Below, piece after piece: positions 22,732 to 33,368 of a DNA stretch of 64,000 bases. Each line of letters starts with the position of its first letter. The first letter of the stretch is position 1. This DNA is from Costus lasius (taxonomy: Eukaryota > Streptophyta > Magnoliopsida > Zingiberales > Costaceae), in the NCBI GenBank assembly GCA_027563935.2, contig JANVAS020000239.1, forward strand, positions 5,084,001-5,148,000. The letters run 5' to 3'. The position numbers were made by a program, and so were the translations under genes. The notes under the pieces were generated by a model. The model had not been told where the DNA came from. It made no database searches and saw only the letters and a program-made list of their open reading frames with translations.

Positions 22732-25700
22732 ATGGTGCGATCCAGAGGAAATGCTAGCAGCGAGGGTGAGTAGACCTCAGATCTCACGAGAACCATTGAG
22801 GCTTTGACAGGCATGGTACGGCAACAGGGTGCCATGATAGAGAGGCAAGCTCAGATGCTGCAGCAGCAACAGACTCAGCATCAAGAAGCGCAACAGCAGC
22901 TCTTGCAGCAATTGACTCAAGAGAGATCCCAGACTACTACTCGGGCGGTGGGGAATGACTATCGGGAAGACGCTCACAGGCGCTATGCCTCGCTTGTGAG
23001 TGAATTCCAGAAACTGGGTCCTAGTTCCTTTTATGGGGGCCCAGAATCAAGTACTGCAGAGAACTGGCAGTTATGCTTGGAAAAGATTTTTCAAGTCATG
23101 CGTTACTCAGATGAGGACAAGCTGTGTCTGGCCACCTATATGATGCGTGGTGACGTAGATGAATGGTGGAAGGGCGTGGTGAGGTTAGCTGCAGAAAGAC
23201 ATGAAACAGTGAATTGGCCCTACTTCTTGTCTCAATTCAACGAGAAGTATTTCCCTGATAGCTTGGTAGAGGACCGAGAGGTGGAATTTATTCACCTGGA
23301 GCAGGGTGATATGACTGTGGACCAGTATGAGTTGCAGTTCACTAAATTGGGAAAGTATGCCCCTCACCTGATAAACACTGAAAAGAGGAGGGCTACCAAG
23401 TTTCTCAGAGGTCTCAGATGGGACATTCGAGAACAGGTTGGTGCTCAGCACTTGGAGACATATAGTGAGACTGTTGGGCGAGCACGCACCATCGAGAGAT
23501 ACATATCTGAGAGGACCATGACTGTGATTCCTGCAGCTGAGGCGGCAGCTCCTCGGTTTGGTGATGGCGGCAAGGGTAAGAAGTACCCTAAGCATAAGGA
23601 CTACAAGAAGGGCAGGTATAAGCCTTACTCTCACAAGGCACCGCAGCAGTCCAGGGATGCACCGCAGCAGTCCAGGGATGTAAGGAACGGTAACACAGAG
23701 GATCGGATTTGTCATCATTGTGGGCTCAAAGGACATCTGATGAGGGATTGTTATAAGAAGAATGGTGTATGCTTCAGGTGTAAGAAACCTGGGCACATGA
23801 TCAAAGACTGCAAGGAGCCTGAGATGCAGCAGAGAGGCACAGATAAGCCTACAGTCCAGACTCGAGTTTATGCCGTGGCTGAGAAGGATACACGGGCTTC
23901 CCGATCCGTCGTGGAAGGTACTTTATTTGTATTCGATCAGTTAGCTCGCATCTTATTTGACCCTGGTGCAAATTTATCTTTTATATCTGTTAGATTTGCT
24001 GCATGTTTACCTGTATTACCTAAGGTGATGGATTATGTTGAGTCTGTAAGTACTCCCTTAGGAAAATCATCATCTACAGACACTGTTTGTGCCGATTGTG
24101 TAGTGCATGTAGAGGGTTATGAGTTTCTTGTAGATCTAATCCTTTTAGACATGCAAGATTATGATGTCATCCTAGGTATGGATTGGTTATCCACACATCA
24201 TGCCACTGTGGATTGCTTTGAGAAAGTAATCACCTTGAATCTGCTAGATGGGAGTCGGCTTTTTGTGAGAGGTCTAGTGTCAGACCAAGGACCACATGTG
24301 ATATCTTTCCTGCAGGCCAGAAAGTTACTTGCTAGTGGGTGTAAGGGTTATCTTGCACATGTTAAGGTACAGGATGATTCTACTCCTGATTTGACCCAGA
24401 TGGCGGTGGTGCAAGAGTTTCCTGATGTGTTCTCTGAGGAATTTTCAGGCTTGCCACCAATACGAGAGGTAGAGTTTGGCATTGAGTTGGTGCCAGGTAC
24501 TGCACCTATCTCCAGAGCTCCTTACCGCATGGCTACCTCAGAGTTGGCCGAGCTTAAGAAACAACTGGAGGAATTGCTGGAGAAAGGTTACATCCGACCT
24601 AGTGCTTCTCCCTGGGGAGCACCAGTGCTATTCGTAAAGAAGAAGGATGGAACCCTGAGGATGTGTATAGACTACAGGCAACTGAACCAAGTGACTATCA
24701 AGAATAGGTATCCTCTCCCCAGAATTGATGATCTATTTGATCAATTACAAGGAGCTACAGTGTTCTCTAAGATTGATCTGAGATCAGGGTATTACCAGCT
24801 TAGGGTCAAGGATGAGGATATATTTAAGACTGCTTTCAGGACCAGGTATGGGCATTTTGAATTTCTAGTTATGCCTTTTGGACTGACGAATGCACCTGCT
24901 ATCTTCATGGATTTGATGAACAGGGTATTTCATGAATTGCTTGACTCTTGTGTGGTAGTCTTCATAGATGATATCTTGGTGTACTCTCGGACTACTTCGG
25001 ATCATGTCAGTGACTTGCGCAGAGTGCTAGAGATCCTAAGGAAAAACCGATTATATGCCAAGGCCAGTAAGTGTGAGTTTTGGCTAGAAAAGATCAGTTT
25101 CCTTGGGCATGTGATTTCTGGTCAAGGGGTGTCTGTGGATCCAGTTAAAGTGCAAGCCATCCTTAATTGGGGAAGACCGACTAGTGCTACTGAGATCAGA
25201 AGTTTCCTGGGTCTAGCAGGTTACTACCGGAGGTTTGTTGAGGGATTCTCCAAGCTAGCGGGTCCTTTAACTAAATTGACCAGAAAGGAGGCCAAGTTTA
25301 ATTGGGATGACAAGTGTGAAGAGAGCTTTCAGGAGCTGAAGAGAAGGTTGACTAGTACACCGATCCTCATTATTCCTAGTGATGGGGAAAGGTTTACTGT
25401 CTATACGGATGCTTCAGGCAAGGGGTTAGGTTGTGTCTTGATGCAGAAGGGTTCTGTGATAGCCTATGCTTCGAGACAACTGAAGGAGTATGAGTTGAAC
25501 TACCCTACTCATGACTTGGAGTTGGCGGCCGTAGTCTTTGCTTTGAAGATATGGCGCCACTATTTGTTGGGTCAAGAGTTTGATCTATTCACTGACCACC
25601 AGAGTCTCAAGTATATCTTCACTCAGAAGGAATTGAACATGAGACAAAGAAGATGGATGGAGTTGATCAAAGACTATGACTTCGCTATTCAGTATCAGGC

Positions 25701-26154
25701 TGGAAAGGCCAATGTAGTGGCTGATGCACTGAGTAGACATCCAGTTACTTCAGTAGTGGCACTACGGGTCAGTGAGTGGCAGTTATTGCAGGAGTTCAGA
25801 GATCTCAGGATCAGTGTTTCTCCTAGAGTTCAGTCAGGTTATGTGGCTTTCCTCAGAGTACAGTCTGCTTTGTTGTAGAAGATCAGAGATCAGCAGTCTG
25901 TGGATCCGAAATTAGCTCAGATGAGGGATAGTTTGATTGCGGGTGAAGTTCAGGATTTTAGCTTGTCTGATGATAGTGTTCTCCGGTTCCGTGGAAGGGT
26001 GTGTGTCCCTGAGGAACCGAGCTTGAGGAAAGAAATATTGGAGGATAGCCATAACTCCAAATATTCTCTACACCCTGGCGTGACTAAGATGTATCAGGAC
26101 CTTAAGAAAAGCTTTTGGTGGCCGGGTATGAAGAAAGAGGTAGTTGATTTTGTC
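22732..26154 (+). pseudogene. Ty3 gag-pol of element A, first part
   Basis: The polyprotein starts at ATG 22732 (MVRSRGN, matching MVRPRAS of B) and is stopped after 13 codons by TAG 22771-22773, where B has glutamine. It then stays open to a second TAG at 25876-25878. In order: glutamine-rich N-terminus, retrotransposon gag, two CCHC knuckles ([14 protein letters not shown] and [14 protein letters not shown], about 23708-23812), aspartic protease ([10 protein letters not shown], near 23950), RT with FIDDIL (24961-24978), RNase H ([10 protein letters not shown], near 25403), then the HHCC start of integrase up to FWWPGMKKEV. Reading is broken at 26154 by element B and resumes at 36878. Confidence 0.93.
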
Positions 26155-27164
26155 TGTAACATCCCTCATAATCACACCCCACACGCATACAAGTAAAATA
26201 CGGGGTTTCAAAAAATTTTTACTCTTCCATTAAAACACAAGAAGAAAGCGGCATCGAAGGACATTACTACGGAACTAAAACCGCACAGAACTGAGTAGGA
26301 TCGATTACTAGGAAATAGAAATCCGGAAGTCCAGAAAATCCGACAGCAAGTATAATAATTTACTGCTGCACAGACACGCATATCCTGGAATAAAACAGAT
26401 GTCCACACTACACATATGTGGAAAACACAAATTCAGATATATTGCGGAATAAGAACAATAACTCTCAAATCGGACATTTCAGAATAAGAATAATTTCAAA
26501 TCTCACAAATCCAAAACTCGTATCTAACAATTAAAACGAGACAACTATAATATCCTGAAAACAGGCATAAGCCCTCAGGAGATAAAACGTATCATATAAT
26601 TAAGTTAGGCACGCAGGCCTGACAGATTTTTTAGAAGACAACTCTTAGAAATTAAATAAAACATTAGCATCATAGTAAATTCGTGAATTAGCTGTAGCGA
26701 TCACTGTCCCAATGTCTCACCTGAAAATATTTAAACAACGGGGGTGAGCTAAAAAGCTCAGTGAGTAAAAGACACTAAAAGCCATCCATAGTACACATCA
26801 AAAATATCATGCATAAGTTGAAATACATTTTTGTAACAGATAAGATAAATCAACTTAACATGCACACTCATATCAGAAACAAAACATAATCAAATACAGA
26901 TACTTATAACATTAGGCATCAAGCATGAAGTAGGATATAAGTATACCAACCCATACCAACTAACCACACCGCCTAATACATCTAAATACAGATCGAAACA
27001 GAACTACAGAAATCAGAACTGACAGACAGAAAATCAGAATTTTCAGAGTCCAAACGGATAGTCTACATCGGAAACAGAAAGGCCACAGAAGGCCTGATGA
27101 CCACAGAAGGTCTGACCCCACCTCTGCCGAGGACGAGACAATGCATGCATATCAGAAACAGAAT

Positions 27165-27620
27165 GGTAGAGGAGATATCAGTGGGTGGCCCCCATCTTGT
27201 CAGGACGTGGCACTCTGGTCTCCAATACCCAGAACAGAATGGTAGAGGAGGTATCAGTGGGTGGCCCCCGTCTTGTTAGGACGTGGCACTCTGGCCTCCA
27301 ATACCCAGAACTGAATGGTAGAGGAGGTATCAGTGGGTGGCCCCCGTCTTGTTAGGACGTGGCACTCTGGCCTCCAATACCCAGAACAGAATGGTAGAGG
27401 AGGAATCAGTGGGTGGCCCCCATCTAGTCAGGATGTGGCACTCTGGTCTCCAATACCCAGAACAGAATGGTAGAGGAGGTATCAGTGGGTGGCCCCCGTC
27501 TTGTCAGGACGTGGCACTCTGGTCTCCAATACCCAGAACAGAATGGTAGAGGAGGTATCAGTGGGTGGCCCCCGTCTTGTCAGGACGTGGCACTCTGGCC
27601 TCCAATACCTATAACGGAAC
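27165..27620 (-). repeat. Six 76-bp tandem repeats in LTR B
   Basis: GGTAGAGGAG recurs at 27165, 27241, 27317, 27393, 27469 and 27545, exactly 76 bp apart. Each unit has GGTGGCCCCCGTC and GGACGTGGCACTCTGG. The reverse complement, which is element sense, reads AGTGCCACGTCCTGAC then GGGGGCCACC and matches the ~78-bp repeat of the other Tekay LTRs. The other LTR has six units at 34379-34834; the solo LTR at 54808-54960 has two. Confidence 0.95.
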
Positions 27621-28429
27621 AGAAATAGTGTCTCAAGGGTCGTAGTAGACTATCAGCACCATTACAGCGCCACAGAAGGAGGGTAAGAACACAGAAGAGT
27701 GCTACACTAGGGCATAATTTTACAGAACAGATTATACTGAAACGGAGGAGTAGGACCAACCACTACTTAATTCTTACATCATGCCCAAAGTCTGACAAAC
27801 CAGAAAATGACACACCCCAATATCCAGTCCTTAACAAATTACAATTTGCAGAAAATCAAAGCTGAACACACTTCATAATTTTTACCATCAACCAGAAGTA
27901 ATATATGAGTGAATTCCTTAGATTTCATGCAACTATCCTTAATTCATGTCAGACCAGTCTATGTTCTCACAAAGGTTATAACACATTCAAAGTTTTCAGA
28001 AAATTCACAACATATAAACAGAACAGAAAATATTCACATAACAAACAATTAAACATAGAACAGAAACTATTCATGAAATAATTTCCTCAAAATTCCTAAA
28101 ACCGTGAGCTACAAAATTACTTTAAGGGGCGCCAGTTACAGAACCTTAACAGAACGTACAAATTTCATGTAAATAATTTCAGTCCACCACTACAGATAAT
28201 TTTAATTACACGTTCGTGAAGAAAATTGACAAAAGCCCCAAAATTGGCTCGAACCATGATTTTCGAAAATTCCTAAGTTCTTAGTTAAATCCCCAATTTT
28301 GTTTTCTCTAAAATTTCTCATCAAGCAAATAAATTTTAGAAGAACTACAGACCACAATTTAAGAGATTAAACCATACAGGCTAAGTTTTTCTCACAATGG
28401 AATATTCGTCTAACCAAAACATAGCAGAT

Positions 28430-29010
28430 TTATATTGTCAGATTGCAACATATATTTTTGGTCCAATTTCGAACCAAAGCTAGTCAATATTATATTCAAA
28501 ATGAAGCTCTCTGAATCTAGTTTCCAATAAAACTGGTTTCGTAAAATTTTGAATTGTAGGCAGGAAGATATAAGGGTTCGAACATAGGTGGGTCAGAATT
28601 TCAGATTTCAAGAAAACAGATTCATATATCAGAATTACGACATATATTTCAGATCCAATAACTAATCGAAAATAGGCGTTATGGGAGTCAAAATAAAGCT
28701 CTTCAAGCCTACGGTCTAATAAAACTGGTTTCACAGGATTTCGAGCTATACCTAGGGAGATACGAGAGTTCGAACACAAAAGGGTCAAGATTCTAGATTT
28801 TCAGAAAACAGATTTCGTAAGTTATATAACAATGCCGATTTCAACACGAATATAGTTCAGATGTGGTCAATATTACATAAGAATCAAAGCGGAGCGAATC
28901 TAGTTTCATACAAAATTTGTTTCGTGTGATTTGGATCTATAGATCATGAGATATTGAGGTTAAAGCACAGTAAGGTCAGATTGGCGACTACAATTTCCAG
29001 CAAGACAAAA
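28430..29010 (-). repeat. Degenerate ~190-bp tandem repeats in LTR B
   Basis: Blocks beginning aaaacagatt and continuing with an atcagatt-type stretch and gatccaat recur near 28428, 28617 and 28809, about 190 bp apart, each containing aaaactggtttc-like words. The same series lies near 35640-36220 and in diverged form at about 55460-55990. In one frame the array translates as two similar ~64-residue units. Confidence 0.6.
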
Positions 29011-29658
29011 TTTCTGAATCATCATGCATATTCAGATCCGACCTATAGAATAGAAAAACACAGGATCTACTTGCAGATTTTTGGTTCATACAGATAATTA
29101 TTGCAAATAGGATTAGACTCCTTAGGATCGAATTACTCACCAGAAAAAAATCGCCCACAGAGAAAACGCCAAAACAGAGGATCAGGGATCTCCAGAAAGT
29201 TCGTCCACCACTAGTCTGCCACCACCAGCGTCAGAAATTTGCAGGAGGCGCCAAGCACAGTGAGGGGCGACAACACAGGCGGCTAGGGCAAGAAACAAAC
29301 CAAAAATCGTGAGGGAGAGGAGCTCTCACGAATTTTCCCCCTTTTTTTTTTTCCACCCCAAACGGATCCAAGATCCAATAACCCAATTAACTTAAGTGGA
29401 AATCGGCTTTAATGGGCTTACCTGGGCTTAACCACCATGCGCCACTCCAATAACATCAGAAATATGCGCCATCACGGTGGAAGAATTCCAGAAGCAAAGA
29501 ATCAAGGTTGAGGGTTCGAATCCCCAACCAAAATAATTATTTTTGCCCTGTAAGAAAATTCCTACACTTAGGTAAAAATCCCTAAATTTTAACCGATAAA
29601 AATACAGAAACTGAATTTCTAACCTTAAATCATAATTCAGAAAATCAAGGGCGTTACA

Positions 29659-29673
29659 TCCTCCCCCCCTTAT
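29659..29673 (-). other. Polypurine tract of element B
   Basis: TCCTCCCCCCCTTAT on the forward strand is a purine run on the element strand, adjoining the 3' LTR boundary at 29658 as in A (AAGGAGGGAGGA at 38054-38065). Confidence 0.88.
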
Positions 29674-29687
29674 AGAGCTTTAGTCCC

Positions 29688-30896
29688 CTAAAGCTGACCA
29701 AGCCCGTCACTGAACAGGTGAGGATGCTCCTTTCTCATATCTGCTTCAACCTCCCAAGAGGCTTCTTCAACAGACTGATTTCCCCAGATGACTTTCACAA
29801 GTGGAATAACCTTATTCCTCAGCACTTTCTCTTTTCTATCTTCAATTCTGAGAGGTTTCACCACAAAAGTCATGTTCTCTTCAAGCTGGAGAGGTTCCAA
29901 CTCCAGAACATGAGAAGGATCAGAACAATATTTTCTGAGTGTAGAAACATGGAACACATTATGGAGGTGTTCCAGTGATGGGGGCAGAGCAAGTCGGTAT
30001 GCCACAGGTCCAACCCTCTCAATGATATCAAAGGGACCAATGTACCTGGGACTCAATTTTCCTCTCTTCCCAAATCTCATCACCCCTTTCATAGGCGAGA
30101 CCTTTAGGAAAACATGCTCTCCCACCAAAAACTCAAGAGGACGCCGCCTCACATCAGCATAACTCCTCTGTCTATCCTGAGCAATCTTCATTTTTCTCTG
30201 AATTTCTCTGATCTTCTCAGTGGCTTCCTGAACAGCATCAGACCTTAGCACTGTTCTGTCCCCAGTTTCCTCCCAGCATATAGGCGTTCTGCATTTCCTC
30301 CCATATAGGGCCTCATACAGAGCCATCTGTATGCTAGAGTGAAAGCTATTGTTGTAGGTGAACTCTATTAGTGATAAGTCCAGATCCCACTCAACAGACC
30401 AGTCAACCACATAAGATCTCAGAAGATCCTCTAGTGTCTGAATAGTTCTCTCTGTCTGACCATCAGATTGAGGATGATATGCAGTGCTAAAACTCAGATT
30501 AGTTCCCAAATCTTCCTGTAATTTCTTCCAAAACCTGGACAGAAATCGAGGATCACGATCAGAGACAATGTCCAAGGGAACTCCATGCAATCTGACAATC
30601 TCATCGATGTACAGTTTTGCTAACCGATCCAAACTGTAAGTCATTTTGATCGGTAAGAAGTGAGCTGACTTCGTGAGTCTGTCCACAATCACCCATACGG
30701 CATCATGATTCCTTCTGGTATTGGGCAGTCCACACACAAAGTCCATACTGATATGCTCCCACTTCCACTGAGGAATAGGGAGAGACTGCATCAAACCGCC
30801 CGGCCTCTGATGCTCAGCCTTCACGGTTTGGCAAGTCAAACATCTGGACACAAAGAAATGCACATCCTTCTTCATACCATGCCACCAGAAAGTCAA
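29688..30896 (-). CDS. Integrase with chromodomain, remnant frame of element B
   Basis: The 402-codon frame opens inside the integrase zinc-binding region ([10 protein letters not shown]...CLTCQ), so the HH half is missing. The catalytic core follows with [29 protein letters not shown] and a glutamate in the [11 protein letters not shown] segment. A GPF/Y-like region ([21 protein letters not shown]) and a C-terminal chromodomain-like segment ([18 protein letters not shown]) complete it. It is out of frame with the gag-RT frame and probably lacks its own start codon after the deletion. The integrase-chromodomain order and large LTRs support Tekay/Del. Confidence 0.88.
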   Translation of the reverse strand: MTFWWHGMKKDVHFFVSRCLTCQTVKAEHQRPGGLMQSLPIPQWKWEHISMDFVCGLPNTRRNHDAVWVIVDRLTKSAHFLPIKMTYSLDRLAKLYIDEIVRLHGVPLDIVSDRDPRFLSRFWKKLQEDLGTNLSFSTAYHPQSDGQTERTIQTLEDLLRSYVVDWSVEWDLDLSLIEFTYNNSFHSSIQMALYEALYGRKCRTPICWEETGDRTVLRSDAVQEATEKIREIQRKMKIAQDRQRSYADVRRRPLEFLVGEHVFLKVSPMKGVMRFGKRGKLSPRYIGPFDIIERVGPVAYRLALPPSLEHLHNVFHVSTLRKYCSDPSHVLELEPLQLEENMTFVVKPLRIEDRKEKVLRNKVIPLVKVIWGNQSVEEASWEVEADMRKEHPHLFSDGLGQL

Positions 30897-33225
30897 TCTG
30901 CTTTAGCCAGAACTCGCATTTGCTGGCCTTAGCATACAGCTGCTTCAGCCTCAGAATCTCCAGCACTTTGCGCAAATCCAGAGAGTGATCTTGCGCATTC
31001 TTGGAGTAGATCAGAATATCATCAATGAAGACGACCACACATTTGTCCAGGAGTTCATGAAATACCCTGTTCATCAGATCCATAAACACCGCAGGGGCAT
31101 TTGTCAGTCCAAAGGGCATAACAAGAAATTCGTAGTGCCCATACCTGGTCCTGAATGCAGTTTTAGATACATCCTCCTCCTGAACTTTCATCTGATAATG
31201 GCCAGACCTCAGATCAATTTTAGAGAATACAGTAGCATCCTGCAACTGATCAAAGAGATCATCAATACGGGGTAATGGGTACTTATTCTTAACAGTCACT
31301 TGATTGAGTTGACGGTAATCGATGCACATGCGCAAAGTACCATCCTTCTTCTTCACAAATAACACCGGTGCTCCCCATGGAGAAACACTGGGTCGAATAT
31401 ACCCCTTCTCTAATAGTTCTTCCAGTTGCTTCTTCAGCTCTGTCAGTTCTGAAGTTGCCATCCTGTAAGGAGCCTTAGATATCGGTGCTGTGCCTGGCAA
31501 CAACTCGATACCAAACTCAACTTCTCTGCTGGGTGGTAACCCAGATAAATCAGAGAATATGTCAGCAAACTCTCTTACCACAGGAATTTTAGCCAGATCC
31601 AAATCAGGCTCAGTCTGCACCTTGACATGCGCCAGATACCCCTTGCAGCCCTGGGCTAAAAGCTTCCTGGCCTGCAGATGAGATATCACCAAAGGCTCTT
31701 GTTCTGAAATCCGGCCTTGGATAACCAGTTGCTGTCCATCACTTAGATGCAGAGTAATTAGCTTTTCAAAACAATCTAAAGTAGCATGATAGGCAGACAG
31801 CCAATCCATGCCCAGAATGATGTCATAGTCTTTCATAGGAAGACTAATCAAATCAATAGGTAAATCATATCCTTCTACCTTAATCAAACAGTCAGGGTAT
31901 GTTATATCTATAGATACGGCCTCACCCATAGGTGTATGAACAGAAATACAGAAATCAAGTATCCTAGGCAACACAGGCAGACATGATGCAAAACATGTAG
32001 ACACAAAGGATAAATTGGCACCAGGATCAAAAAGAATGCGTGCCAAATAACTAAACACATAAAGTGTACCTTCCACCACGGACTTCGAAGCCGAAGCATC
32101 CCTCTCCGCGATGGCATACACGCGAGTCTGCACAGTAGGCTTCTCACCCTGACCCTGTCCTCTAGCATCCAGCATAGGACAGTCCCTAATCATATGCCCC
32201 ACCTTACCACATCTGAAGCAAGCGCCAGTCTTCCTGTAGCACTCATTATCCTGATGTTTAGTGCTCCCACAGTGGAGACACTTCTTGCCATTCTGAGAAA
32301 CCGTGCTGGCTGGCTTCTGATAAGGTTGGTATCTGCCCTTATTGTCTTTCTTCCTCTTGAAATTCTTCTTATCCTTACCACCCAGAGTGGGTGCGTAAGT
32401 CACAGAAGTAGGGGCGGGTGCAGTGACTGGAATAATATCTGCAGCCATCTCCGCAATGCACCTCTCAGCAGTGCGAGCCCTGTCTACCACTTCAGCATAA
32501 GTTTCCAAGTGTAGCATAGCTATCCTTGTCCTGATATCTTTCCTCAAACCCCGCTGAAACTTCTTGGCTCTTCTTTCCTCGGTGTTGACTAAGTGAGGAG
32601 CATACCCCGACAACCGAGCGAATGTGGCTTCATACTGATCCACCGTCAGGTCGCCCTGCTCAAGACGAATAAACTCCACCTCGCGCTCCTCAGATAAGCT
32701 AGAGGGGAAAAACTTAGCATTGAACTTCATCATGAAGTACTTCCAATCAACAACTCTGGATTCAGTTGCCGCCAGTCTGACGACTCCCTTCCACCAATCT
32801 TCAGCATCTCCACGTAACATGAAGACAGACAAACATAGCTTGTCTGCATCATCACAGCGCAAAACCTGGAAAATCTTTTCCAGTGTCAAAAGCCAATCCT
32901 CAGCAGCTCTAGGCCCCGGACTACCAAAAAATGCAGTCGGGTTCAGGTGCTGAAACTCTCGAACCAACCGAGCATATCGTTGATGTGCGCCATCACCCAG
33001 AGGAGAACCAGCCGGTTGTGCCTGTGACTGAGACTGTGTCTGCGACAGCCGCTGCAATAACTGTTGCTGAACCTCCATGTGCTGCGCCTGCTGCTGCAGC
33101 ATCATCTGAGTTTGCTGCTGAATGAATGCGTTCTGTTGTTGCATCATAGCAGTCATAGCCTCCATGGTCTGCCTCAGATCAGGCTGTTGATCACCGTTGC
33201 TACTGCTAGCTCTTGGTCGCACCAT
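30814..33225 (-). CDS. Gag, protease and truncated RT of element B
   Basis: Open for about 803 codons from ATG 33225 (MVRPRASSS; an upstream in-frame start at 33264 is not supported by A). Domains in order: glutamine-rich N-terminus, retrotransposon gag, two CCHC knuckles ([28 protein letters not shown]), protease [10 protein letters not shown], then RT with [19 protein letters not shown] and [13 protein letters not shown] catalytic region. RT ends after [11 protein letters not shown], where the frame jumps into out-of-frame integrase sequence and stops at 30814. No in-frame stop lies upstream, so gag and protease may still be intact. RNase H is absent. Confidence 0.92.
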   Translation of the reverse strand: MVRPRASSSNGDQQPDLRQTMEAMTAMMQQQNAFIQQQTQMMLQQQAQHMEVQQQLLQRLSQTQSQSQAQPAGSPLGDGAHQRYARLVREFQHLNPTAFFGSPGPRAAEDWLLTLEKIFQVLRCDDADKLCLSVFMLRGDAEDWWKGVVRLAATESRVVDWKYFMMKFNAKFFPSSLSEEREVEFIRLEQGDLTVDQYEATFARLSGYAPHLVNTEERRAKKFQRGLRKDIRTRIAMLHLETYAEVVDRARTAERCIAEMAADIIPVTAPAPTSVTYAPTLGGKDKKNFKRKKDNKGRYQPYQKPASTVSQNGKKCLHCGSTKHQDNECYRKTGACFRCGKVGHMIRDCPMLDARGQGQGEKPTVQTRVYAIAERDASASKSVVEGTLYVFSYLARILFDPGANLSFVSTCFASCLPVLPRILDFCISVHTPMGEAVSIDITYPDCLIKVEGYDLPIDLISLPMKDYDIILGMDWLSAYHATLDCFEKLITLHLSDGQQLVIQGRISEQEPLVISHLQARKLLAQGCKGYLAHVKVQTEPDLDLAKIPVVREFADIFSDLSGLPPSREVEFGIELLPGTAPISKAPYRMATSELTELKKQLEELLEKGYIRPSVSPWGAPVLFVKKKDGTLRMCIDYRQLNQVTVKNKYPLPRIDDLFDQLQDATVFSKIDLRSGHYQMKVQEEDVSKTAFRTRYGHYEFLVMPFGLTNAPAVFMDLMNRVFHELLDKCVVVFIDDILIYSKNAQDHSLDLRKVLEILRLKQLYAKASKCEFWLKQIDFLVAWYEEGCAFLCVQMFDLPNREG

Positions 33226-33354
33226 TTTTACCTGCATCACATAACACAGTAGAATAACAACCAATATTCAATCACAAATCAGATCCTAACTTGGTTTCTA
33301 GCAATACACAAACAAAGTTTTCCTTCCCCGGAGTTTCTAATTGCTAGTAAAATT

Positions 33355-33366
33355 CCTCTGATACCA
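33355..33366 (-). other. Primer binding site of element B
   Basis: The reverse strand reads TGGTATCAGAGG, two bases inside the 5' LTR edge at 33369. It fits initiator tRNA-Met. Confidence 0.9.
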
Positions 33367-33368
33367 TC

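Larger units (their letters stand above)
26155..29658 (-). repeat. 3' LTR of element B
   Basis: It reads TGTAACATCC to GGGCGTTACA on the forward strand. Contents: the CTGAAAATATTT...GAGCTAAAAAGCTC block (26721-26766), six 76-bp tandem repeats (27165-27620), about three degenerate ~190-bp repeats (28430-29010), and a short B-box-like GGTTCGAATCCCC near 29514. The 102-codon frame at 28480-28788 is an accident of the ~190-bp repeats. Confidence 0.95.

Noticed and set aside
27165..27620. CRISPR-like regular repeat array
   Set aside because: Units of 76 bp are adjacent tandem copies with no unique spacers, lie inside a plant LTR and occur in both LTRs of one element.
28480..28788. 102-codon open frame found in both B LTRs and, related, in the solo LTR
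   Set aside because: It arises from degenerate ~190-bp repeats inside a non-coding LTR; the two halves are the same repeat translated, with no start context or known domain.
29500..29535. tRNA gene
   Set aside because: Only a T-arm-like word is present; no A box, anticodon arm or acceptor stem pairing at the right spacing.
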